This document shows, piece after piece, positions 1 through 4,708 of a DNA stretch of 5,261 nucleotides. This DNA comes from Clostridia bacterium (GTDB lineage Bacteria; Bacillota; Clostridia; Christensenellales; Borkfalkiaceae), in the NCBI GenBank assembly GCA_029071285.1, contig JAIEAS010000269.1:1-5261 (forward strand). Reading direction: 5' to 3'. The notes beneath the pieces are model-generated. The model did no database searches. It saw only the letters and a program-made list of their open reading frames with translations, and had not been told where the DNA came from. The position numbers and the translations under genes are program-made. Each line of letters opens with the position of its first letter. The stretch's first letter is position 1.

Positions 1-35
1 CCTCGCGCCGGCGGGTGGGGCGCTCGTCTTTCTAA

Positions 36-88
36 ACCCCACCCCCCCCCCCGCCCCCGCCCCCCCCCCCCCCCCCCCCCCCGCCCCG
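36..88. repeat. Degenerate poly-C / poly-G low-complexity tract
   Basis: After position 36 the plus strand becomes almost pure C: 11 C at 42-52, 5 at 54-58, 23 at 60-82 and 4 at 84-87, broken only by an A at 41 and single G at 53, 59, 83 and 88. It ends one base before the stop codon of the minus-strand lipoprotein gene, so in the sense of that gene it is a G tract right after the stop. GGGTGGGG at 13-20 can pair with CCCCACCC at 37-44. There is no T run that would make an intrinsic terminator for the gene. Runs like this are common false extensions at contig ends or from reads with lost signal; a real G-quadruplex-forming tract is the alternative. Nothing else is recognisable in 1-89. Confidence 0.85.
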
Positions 89-89
89 A

Positions 90-1781
90 TTAGCCGTTAT
101 AGTTATAATGTATCTTTGCGTACATTATGCCCTCGTTATTGATGCCTATATCGATTGCCGACCAGTCCACTTCACTGCCTTCATAATAAATATCAGTCAA
201 ATGCGAACAACAGCCAAACGCAGAATTGCCGATTGTCGTTACAGTGTCGGGTATGACTATACTTGTAACCGCATGGCAATTAAAGAACGCATAACTGCCG
301 ATAACGGTTAACTTGTCTGGAATGGTTACCGTCGTAAGACTTGTACAGTTATTAAACGCATAACTGCCGATTTCCGTTATACTGTCAGGTATAGATATAG
401 CCGTAAGACCTGTGCATAAGCCAAAGGCATATGTGCCAATAACCGTAACGCTCCCGTCGTCGGGGATAACACTGCTTTTACAGCCCGCAATTAAAGTCTT
501 GCTTGCCGTTTCTATTAAACAGTTGCCGTCGCTGTGATAAACCGTATTCCCGCTTGCTACCGTTATGCTTTCAAGTCCTTCACAATGCGCAAAAGCCCCA
601 TAGCCGATATTAGTTACACTGTCCGGAATAGTTACGCTTGTAATGCTTTCACAGGCGGCGAACGCATAATTTTTGATTTCCTTAACGCTTTGCGGTATAA
701 CGAGATCCGTTACAAGTTGATTATTTAAATACAGTTTTACGCCGTGAAATAAAGGATTTGAGTCAATATCCTCAAAAGAAAGATTGCACCAGCTTACCAA
801 ATCGCTGATATAAATGCAGTCAAGGAGGTAGCAACCTGAAAATGCGCTCTCGCCGATAGAAGATACGTTATTATGTATCGTTACGCTTGTAAGATAGGTG
901 CAATCGGCAAACGCAAATTTACCGATTTCGGTTATGCTCTCGGGAATAACGAGGTCAGTTAAAAGTTCGTTATCTACGTAAAGGTTGTGTGCGTAGGTTA
1001 ACGGATTTGAGCTGAAATCCGCAAACGAAATTTTGCACCAACTTTCCAGATCGCTGATATAAACGCCGGTAAAGCTTATGCTATACGTAAACGCATCTTC
1101 GCCGATATTCGTTATGCTTGCAGGTATGGTTATGCTCGTAATTTCTTCGCAACCGCTGAATGCCTGCTTGCCGATAGCGGTTACGGGCAAACCCAGATAT
1201 TCGTCCGGAATAACGATAGCGGTATCGGTTGCCGTACCTATGCCGCAAACGCTATAAGATTTGCCGTCGTCGTTCAGGCGGTACTCCAAGCCTTCCGTAG
1301 TTTCAACCAACCCGCATTTTATACACTTTCCGTTTTCGAAGAAATGCCCCGCAGGTATCTTCTCTTGTTCGGTAATTACCGTATCGCACACCGAACAGTG
1401 CTTGCCTTCGGTCAAACCGTTTTTGGTGCAGGTAGCTTCATACCCTTCGTCAATAACTTCGGTATGTCCCAAAGCGTCAACAAAGTTATCCTTGTAACTT
1501 TCGCCGCAGGCGCAGGTATGCAGGGTATAACCCTTTTCGGTGCAGTCCGGGTCTACGTCTTTAACGTCAGCTTCGTAATCGTGCCCCGTTGCGTCAACAA
1601 AGTTATCCTTGTAACTTTCGCCGCAGGCGCAGGTATGCAAGGTATAACCCTTTTCGGTGCAGGTCGGCGCAACTTCCGTTTCCGCGGAATAATCGTGCGC
1701 GTGCTTACTGCACGCAGTCAAACCCGCCGCACAGGCAACCGCCGCTGCCGCCGACAGCAAAATTATTAATATCTTCTTCAT
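90..1781 (-). CDS. Surface lipoprotein with Cys-rich repeats and BspA-type leucine-rich repeats
   Basis: A 563-residue protein predicted to be exported and lipid-anchored. Residues 1-24 form a lipoprotein signal: MKK, a hydrophobic stretch, and lipobox LTAC with Cys24 as the expected lipidated residue. Residues 29-157 hold Cys-rich modules: two nearly identical 39-residue units with CTEKGYTLHTCACGESYKDN, a diverged third copy (CTKNG, then CSVC), and a final CIKC pair. From about residue 190 to the end there are about ten LRR_5/BspA-like repeats carrying the pattern I-G-x-x-A-F-x-x-C, with two copies of a longer variant containing ISDLxSWC and LxTDLVIP. The end (DIYYEGSEVDWSAIDIG, then KIHYNYNG) is the usual closing module of this family, so the C-terminus looks natural. 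There is no LPXTG or dockerin. The ATG has AGAGGA six bases upstream. BspA-like proteins are linked to adhesion and host or matrix binding; the ligand here cannot be told. It is transcribed divergently from the small XRE regulator. Confidence 0.93.
   Translation of the reverse strand: MKKILIILLSAAAAVACAAGLTACSKHAHDYSAETEVAPTCTEKGYTLHTCACGESYKDNFVDATGHDYEADVKDVDPDCTEKGYTLHTCACGESYKDNFVDALGHTEVIDEGYEATCTKNGLTEGKHCSVCDTVITEQEKIPAGHFFENGKCIKCGLVETTEGLEYRLNDDGKSYSVCGIGTATDTAIVIPDEYLGLPVTAIGKQAFSGCEEITSITIPASITNIGEDAFTYSISFTGVYISDLESWCKISFADFSSNPLTYAHNLYVDNELLTDLVIPESITEIGKFAFADCTYLTSVTIHNNVSSIGESAFSGCYLLDCIYISDLVSWCNLSFEDIDSNPLFHGVKLYLNNQLVTDLVIPQSVKEIKNYAFAACESITSVTIPDSVTNIGYGAFAHCEGLESITVASGNTVYHSDGNCLIETASKTLIAGCKSSVIPDDGSVTVIGTYAFGLCTGLTAISIPDSITEIGSYAFNNCTSLTTVTIPDKLTVIGSYAFFNCHAVTSIVIPDTVTTIGNSAFGCCSHLTDIYYEGSEVDWSAIDIGINNEGIMYAKIHYNYNG
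639..887 (-). repeat. 83-residue LRR duplication, copy 2
   Basis: Residues 299-381 of the LRR lipoprotein, directly following copy 1 in tandem. It carries ISDLVSWCNLSF, SNPL and LVTDLVIPQSVKEI. The repeated units fit a modular solenoid grown by tandem duplication. Confidence 0.8.
888..1136 (-). repeat. 83-residue LRR duplication, copy 1
   Basis: Residues 216-298 of the LRR lipoprotein. It contains one standard LRR, the ISDLESWCKISF segment, SNPL, and LLTDLVIPESITEIG. It aligns without gaps to residues 299-381, with 41 of 83 residues identical by my count. This compound unit (LRR, SWC insert, TDLVIP, LRR) is a known recurring arrangement in clostridial BspA-like proteins. The divergence shows an older duplication than the 72-nt repeat. 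Confidence 0.8.
1474..1545 (-). repeat. Coding direct repeat, copy 2 (72 nt)
   Basis: This 72-nt block inside the LRR lipoprotein gene matches 1591-1662 at 71 of 72 positions (the only difference is G at 1523 against A at 1640). The offset is 117 nt, exactly 39 codons, so gain or loss of a unit would keep the frame. It encodes the CTEKGYTLHTCACGESYKDN module of the second Cys-rich unit. Identity at silent positions suggests a recent duplication or ongoing gene conversion. Confidence 0.9.
1591..1662 (-). repeat. Coding direct repeat, copy 1 (72 nt)
   Basis: Partner of the repeat at 1474-1545, encoding the first Cys-rich unit just after the lipidated N-terminus. Sequence outside the repeated block (for example around 1546-1590) is not conserved between units, so the near identity is local to this block. 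Confidence 0.9.
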
Positions 1782-1787
1782 TTTTTA

Positions 1788-1793
1788 TCCTCT
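1788..1793 (-). promoter_or_regulatory. Ribosome binding site of the LRR lipoprotein
   Basis: On the minus strand AGAGGA lies six bases before the ATG at 1781. It supports this start, which also gives a complete lipoprotein signal peptide. Confidence 0.75.
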
Positions 1794-1832
1794 GATAAAG
1801 TATAACCCCGCCCGTTTTATTATATATACTTA

Positions 1833-1848
1833 TATCTCCATAGAGATA
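1833..1848. promoter_or_regulatory. Candidate operator 1 (inverted repeat)
   Basis: TATCTC-CATA-GAGATA: perfect 6-bp arms around a 4-base spacer. It differs from operator 2 at one of 16 bases. The centre-to-centre distance is 29 bp. A palindrome of this size is what a dimeric XRE repressor would bind, and the neighbouring XRE gene is the obvious candidate. The assignment is inference from sequence and position. Confidence 0.65.
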
Positions 1849-1861
1849 CTTAGAATAAGTT

Positions 1862-1877
1862 TATCACCATAGAGATA
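1862..1877. promoter_or_regulatory. Candidate operator 2 (inverted repeat)
   Basis: TATCAC-CATA-GAGATA: the same element with one mismatched arm position (A at 1866). It lies inside the lipoprotein promoter spacer and overlaps the TATAAT of the regulator on the opposite strand, so one bound repressor could shut both promoters. The imperfect arm may give a weaker site than operator 1. Confidence 0.65.
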
Positions 1878-1881
1878 TAAT
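1876..1881 (+). promoter_or_regulatory. -10 element of the XRE regulator gene
   Basis: A perfect TATAAT. Counting its last base as -7 puts +1 on 1888, the A of the start codon, so the transcript would be leaderless. The region 17 bases upstream (GAATAA, 1853-1858) is a poor -35, so the promoter may be weak or depend on another factor. The element shares base 1881 with the -35 of the divergent lipoprotein promoter. Confidence 0.5.
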
Positions 1882-1887
1882 GTCAAT

Positions 1888-2100
1888 ATGATTGAAATAA
1901 AAATTGCGGAAAACCTACGGCAGTTAATGAAAGACTGCAACGTTAATCAGGTACAGCTTGCAAAGGAAATAGGCGTCGCGCAAAGCGCGGTAAGCGCGTG
2001 GCTTCATAACCTGAAAGAGCCGAGTATAACCAGTCTTTGGCTGTTAGCCGACTATTTTAACTGCAACGTTGACGAGCTGATAGGCAGACACAATATATAA
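1888..2100 (+). CDS. Small XRE-family transcriptional regulator
   Basis: A 70-residue protein consisting of little more than one HTH_3 (Cro/C1-type) domain. Residues 5-65 show the family pattern: an N-terminal helix IAENLRQLMKD, then QVQLAKEIGV, then the recognition helix QSAVSAWLHN, then SITSLWLLADYF and the usual ending NVDELIG. There is no effector or multimerisation domain, so it probably acts as a small DNA-binding dimer. No ribosome binding site is well placed before the ATG; AGAGAT at 1871-1876 is 11 bases away and belongs to an operator. It stands alone and diverges from the LRR lipoprotein gene, with twin inverted repeats between them, so autorepression and control of the lipoprotein are likely. 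No toxin-like partner is adjacent. The start is firm because the next possible in-frame start (ATG for Met14) would cut into helix 1. Confidence 0.9.
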   Translation: MIEIKIAENLRQLMKDCNVNQVQLAKEIGVAQSAVSAWLHNLKEPSITSLWLLADYFNCNVDELIGRHNI

Positions 2101-2102
2101 TA

Positions 2103-2144
2103 AAAGCCGGTTTTTGCAAATCGCAAAAATCGGCTTTATTTTTT
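2103..2144. terminator. Bidirectional intrinsic terminator
   Basis: Arms 2103-2117 and 2123-2137 form a 15-bp stem (one G-T position) closing a 5-base loop. On the plus strand it is followed by ATTTTTT (2138-2144), which would end the XRE transcript. On the minus strand it is followed by TTTTATTATAT, which would end the convergent 620-residue lipoprotein transcript. It lies in the 61-base gap between the two stop codons. Confidence 0.85.
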
Positions 2145-2161
2145 CTGTTATATTAATGAGT

Positions 2162-4024
2162 TTATGCGTTTTTAATTTTCGGCAAAAGTCCGTCGGTTAT
2201 TTCCCACACGCTTTCGTCAAGATGCAGATTTTCCCTCTGCCATACGGCGGTAAGGTAAACCTCTTCTTCAACCACGGTTGCGTTTGACGAGTCGACGTCG
2301 GGCGAGGGCTGAACCTTTACAAAGCAGTTATCCGTTTCATACGCAGCCGAGCTCCATCCCCACACCGCGCCGATATAGTTGTTTGCGGCCGCGTCTTTAT
2401 TCACGGCAATAGTGCCGGCATAAAGGCAGTTTTCAACCGTTCTTTTACCCGTATAGCCGTTGCCGCTGTAAGCGTATGCATCCCCGATTATGCCGCCGCA
2501 GCTGACGTTTAACCCCGTGCCGTCTATGCTGATATCCACCGCGCTTATGCAGCTGCCTATATTTGCGGTCGAGCTGAAACCGCCGCGGCCGCCGCCGAGT
2601 ATTCCGCCCGCGCAGCATTTGCCTGTGGAAATTGCCGACGGAAGTTTTTGCGCAGATATCGAACCGCTTGCAACGCAGTCGGTGATTGATCTACCGTCTT
2701 CGAGATCGTCCGAGCAGCCCGCAATTCCGCCGAGATAGAAATTCAAAGCGCACGCCGTTAAGTTCACTTTCGCCGAGCAACCAGTAAATGATGCGTTGCC
2801 CCTGCTGCCCGCAATTCCGCCAGCGTTCACGGTAGTAACGTTGCTGTCCGTCATAAATAAAGTGGTTTCCGTGCTGCAGCCCGATATTTCGCCGCCGGCG
2901 TTCAGACAGTAACCGATAATTCCGCCCAAGTACAATTCATAGGTAGAACCCGACTGACTGCCGTAATATTTAAAATCCACTTTTGCATAGCAGCCCTGAA
3001 TTCTGGCGCGCTGCGAATACCCCGCAAGCCCGCCGTAATATCCCGCCGCACCGTTAATTTTAATCTCGCCGTCAACGCGGCAGTTAACGAACTCGCCCGC
3101 GTAGCTTGAAAGTACGCCGCAATAATATAAAGTGCTGTCCTCCGCGCCGCGTCTGGTTACGGTGCACACCGCGTTTTCAACGGTAAGATTTTTCGCGTAA
3201 ACGTAGCCGTCGAAAATCGCCGCGCCGTTGTCCGAACCAGTTTCGTCGTTTTTAATTTTGGGGGAAATAAATTTTTTGCCGTTGCCGTCAAGGTTTCCCG
3301 TAAACTTTATGGGATAGCACTCCCGGGCGGGGAATTCGATATCGTTTGCAAGCTTGTAGTATTTCATACCGCTGTCCAGAAGAGTAAGCTCGTCGTAGCT
3401 GCTTACGAGATAGGGCTTCTCTTCCGTGCCAAGCCCGCCCAAGAAGTCGGAGTATTCCACGTTCACAACCGCCGCTTCGCTTGCGAAAGCCCTGTCGGTT
3501 TGCTTGTATCTTACGTGAATTTCATACTTGCCGTATTTGGTATAGGTATACTCCGATATATCCGAATAGCTCTTGCCGCCGTCAATGCTTACTTCCATTT
3601 CGTCCGTTACGCCGGTAAGGGTAATTTTGCCGCGCTCCTGCGTGTAGTCTACTTCGGGCAAATCGTCGTTGACCGAGCGCAGAGTGAGCACGGTCTTTGA
3701 TATGGTGTCGCTGGGGAGAATATCGCTCCAGCCGGGCGCGCGGGCGTATATCGTGTACCACGTGTTGGATATCAGGTCAGAAAATTTTACGTCGTACGAT
3801 TGCCTAATCCAGTTTTCTCCGTCAAGACTGAATTCGCAGCTGTAGTGCTCGCCGTCCGCCCAGACGGTTTCAACGACTTCGATACTGCTGTCGGTAACCT
3901 CACCTATGGTAAAGTCAATAGGTCCCTCCGCCTTTTTTTTAGGAAACAAACCGCATGCGGCTAAGCTCGCGCACGCGCAGGCTATTGCGGCTAACGCCGC
4001 GCACAAAATTATTTTCTTTTTCAT
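2162..4024 (-). CDS. Surface lipoprotein with Fn3/Ig-like segments and Glug-type beta-helix
   Basis: A 620-residue predicted exported lipoprotein. The signal ends in lipobox LAAC with Cys24, followed by a charged linker (PKKKAEG). Residues about 35-117 resemble a fibronectin type III domain (FTIGEVTDSSIEV, later WYTIYARAP). Residues about 125-192 form a second beta-rich segment with SIDGGKSYSDI. From 198 the sequence GTEEKPYLVSSYDELTLL and then YYKLANDIEF and GNLDGNGKKF is the classic entry to Glug-type right-handed beta-helices. Six GGxxG rungs follow (331-335, 367-371, 402-406, 432-436, 473-477, 510-514), each trailed by a turn with a conserved Cys such as VENCLYAG. The end carries a conserved tail, LDESVWEITDGLLPKIKN. 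The start has GGAGG six bases upstream. No catalytic motif is visible, so a structural or adhesive role fits better than an enzyme. The incomplete gene at the right edge is a paralogue. Confidence 0.92.
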   Translation of the reverse strand: MKKKIILCAALAAIACACASLAACGLFPKKKAEGPIDFTIGEVTDSSIEVVETVWADGEHYSCEFSLDGENWIRQSYDVKFSDLISNTWYTIYARAPGWSDILPSDTISKTVLTLRSVNDDLPEVDYTQERGKITLTGVTDEMEVSIDGGKSYSDISEYTYTKYGKYEIHVRYKQTDRAFASEAAVVNVEYSDFLGGLGTEEKPYLVSSYDELTLLDSGMKYYKLANDIEFPARECYPIKFTGNLDGNGKKFISPKIKNDETGSDNGAAIFDGYVYAKNLTVENAVCTVTRRGAEDSTLYYCGVLSSYAGEFVNCRVDGEIKINGAAGYYGGLAGYSQRARIQGCYAKVDFKYYGSQSGSTYELYLGGIIGYCLNAGGEISGCSTETTLFMTDSNVTTVNAGGIAGSRGNASFTGCSAKVNLTACALNFYLGGIAGCSDDLEDGRSITDCVASGSISAQKLPSAISTGKCCAGGILGGGRGGFSSTANIGSCISAVDISIDGTGLNVSCGGIIGDAYAYSGNGYTGKRTVENCLYAGTIAVNKDAAANNYIGAVWGWSSAAYETDNCFVKVQPSPDVDSSNATVVEEEVYLTAVWQRENLHLDESVWEITDGLLPKIKNA

Positions 4025-4030
4025 TTTTTA

Positions 4031-4035
4031 CCTCC
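4031..4035 (-). promoter_or_regulatory. Ribosome binding site of the 620-residue lipoprotein
   Basis: GGAGG on the minus strand, six bases before the ATG at 4024. It is a strong site and contrasts with the absence of one at both regulator genes. Confidence 0.85.
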
Positions 4036-4040
4036 GCATA

Positions 4041-4083
4041 AAATAATAAAAGGCGGCGAGGAAATATTCAACCACCTTTTATT
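4041..4083 (-). terminator. Intrinsic terminator of the membrane-anchored XRE gene
   Basis: In the minus-strand transcript, arms 4083-4072 and 4056-4045 form a stem of about 12 bp with one G-U pair and a 15-base loop. The downstream arm runs into TTTTATTATTT. It sits between the XRE-membrane gene stop and the lipoprotein start, so the two genes are probably separate transcripts, though the large loop allows partial readthrough. Confidence 0.65.
4043..4071 (-). promoter_or_regulatory. Candidate promoter of the 620-residue lipoprotein, inside the terminator
   Basis: On the minus strand TTGAAT (4071-4066, four of six to TTGACA), a 17-base spacer and TATTAT (4048-4043, five of six to TATAAT). 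The -35 falls in the loop of the terminator hairpin and the -10 in its T tract. The start would be near 4036-4039, giving a leader of about 12-15 nt that contains the GGAGG site. No better promoter was seen in 4041-4117. Confidence 0.45.
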
Positions 4084-4117
4084 TACATTGTGCATATTTG
4101 TGTTTACATAACCGCGC

Positions 4118-4618
4118 CTAATTGCGCGTATTTTTGCCTTTTCTTGACAGGGCTATTACTACCCCCGTAACTATGGCGAAAATAACCGCCGCCATAATAC
4201 ATACCATAGGGACTACCCTCGTCAGTATAACGGGGTCGTCGTCCACGGTCAGCGCAAACACGAAAACTATCGTGCACATTACCCCCAACAGCGCAAAGAA
4301 GCATACGACCGAAATTATAAGAATTTTCAGCCACAGTTTCATTTTTGCGGGCTTTTCCGAAACAGTATTCTGAGGCTGAGCTGCTTCGGGTTTGACGGCT
4401 TCACTCTGTACGCACGGCTTCTGGCAGCCCAAAAGCTCGTCCGCGCTCACGTTTAAAAAAGCGCACATAGCGGTGATATTGTCCGCGTCGGGCAGGCTTT
4501 GCCCTCTCTCCCATTTTGAAACGGTCTGTCTGGATACAAACAGCGCTTCGGCAAGCTCTTCCTGCGAAAGCCCCTTGTCCTTTCTTAACGCGCTTATTCT
4601 TTTACCTATGCTTTCCAT
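4118..4618 (-). CDS. XRE-family regulator with two C-terminal transmembrane helices
   Basis: A 166-residue protein when started at the ATG at 4618. Residues 4-64 are a canonical HTH_3 domain: IGKRISALRKDKGLSQEELAEAL, turn, recognition helix SRQTVSKWERG, then LPDADNITAM and the ending VSADELLG. A Pro/Glu/Gln-rich linker (about 65-92) leads to two hydrophobic segments, about 95-124 and 132-157, with the acidic turn DDDP between them and a basic tail RKGKNTRN. Such proteins are predicted to sit in the membrane with the DNA-binding domain in the cytoplasm; what they sense is mostly unknown. A TTG two codons upstream (4624) could also start translation, but the ATG fits the domain start and the predicted transcription start. 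There is no ribosome binding site. The gene lies between two beta-helix paralogues on the same strand, flanked by its own promoter and terminator. Its target is not shown by the sequence. Confidence 0.9.
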   Translation of the reverse strand: MESIGKRISALRKDKGLSQEELAEALFVSRQTVSKWERGQSLPDADNITAMCAFLNVSADELLGCQKPCVQSEAVKPEAAQPQNTVSEKPAKMKLWLKILIISVVCFFALLGVMCTIVFVFALTVDDDPVILTRVVPMVCIMAAVIFAIVTGVVIALSRKGKNTRN

Positions 4619-4624
4619 AAGCAA

Positions 4625-4653
4625 ATATTAACACAAAATTTTCCGTCTGTCAA
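4625..4653 (-). promoter_or_regulatory. Promoter of the membrane-anchored XRE gene
   Basis: On the minus strand a perfect TTGACA (4653-4648), 17-base spacer, and TAATAT (4630-4625, four of six to TATAAT). With the last base of the -10 as -7, +1 is 4618, the A of the ATG: a predicted leaderless transcript. The -35 begins right after the T tract of the terminator of the preceding gene. Confidence 0.6.
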
Positions 4654-4655
4654 TT

Positions 4656-4693
4656 TTAAAAATCAAGCCGCCCGCGGAGTTTCCGCGGGCGGC
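4656..4693 (-). terminator. Intrinsic terminator of the partial beta-helix gene
   Basis: Arms 4667-4678 and 4682-4693 form a perfect 12-bp, nearly all-GC stem with a 3-base loop. In the minus-strand transcript it is followed by TTGATTTTT. It is 15 bases past the stop codon of the partial gene and is the strongest hairpin in the window by GC content, so readthrough into the XRE gene should be low. Confidence 0.88.
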
Positions 4694-4708
4694 GTTATAT
4701 TTGCCGGT

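Larger units (their letters stand above)
1858..1886 (-). promoter_or_regulatory. Promoter of the LRR lipoprotein gene
   Basis: Read on the minus strand there is a perfect -35 TTGACA (1886-1881), a 17-base spacer, and TAAACT (1863-1858, four of six matches to TATAAT). The predicted transcription start is near 1851, leaving a leader of about 70 nt before the ATG. One inverted repeat (1862-1877) lies between the -35 and the -10, overlapping the edge of the -10. The other (1833-1848) starts just after the predicted start site. A protein bound to either would be expected to block RNA polymerase. Confidence 0.65.

Noticed and set aside
13..44. GGGTGGGG / CCCCACCC hairpin as terminator of the LRR lipoprotein
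   Set aside because: There is no T run after it on the minus strand and one arm lies in the suspect C tract.
1344..1769. 141-residue plus-strand open frame with an internal repeat
   Set aside because: It is antisense to the Cys-rich part of the LRR lipoprotein, and its internal repeat is simply the 72-nt coding repeat read backwards. It has no recognisable domain and its composition is unlike a real protein.
1888..2100. Antitoxin of a toxin-antitoxin pair
   Set aside because: The XRE gene is alone on its strand with a terminator 2 bases past its stop and no small toxin-like frame next to it; the divergent partner is a lipoprotein.
4104..4334. 76-residue minus-strand frame overlapping the membrane part of the XRE regulator
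   Set aside because: It is a shifted frame over a clear two-helix coding region; its Tyr/Gly-rich sequence has no family resemblance and no start signals.
4619..4624. TTG at 4624 as start of the membrane-anchored XRE gene
   Set aside because: It adds only two residues, has no ribosome binding site, and would lie upstream of the predicted transcription start at 4618. The ATG begins the usual domain start.
4635..4642. AAAATTTT palindrome in the spacer of the membrane-anchored XRE promoter as an operator
   Set aside because: It is an 8-bp A/T-only palindrome, likely by chance in AT-rich promoter DNA, with no second copy in another promoter here.
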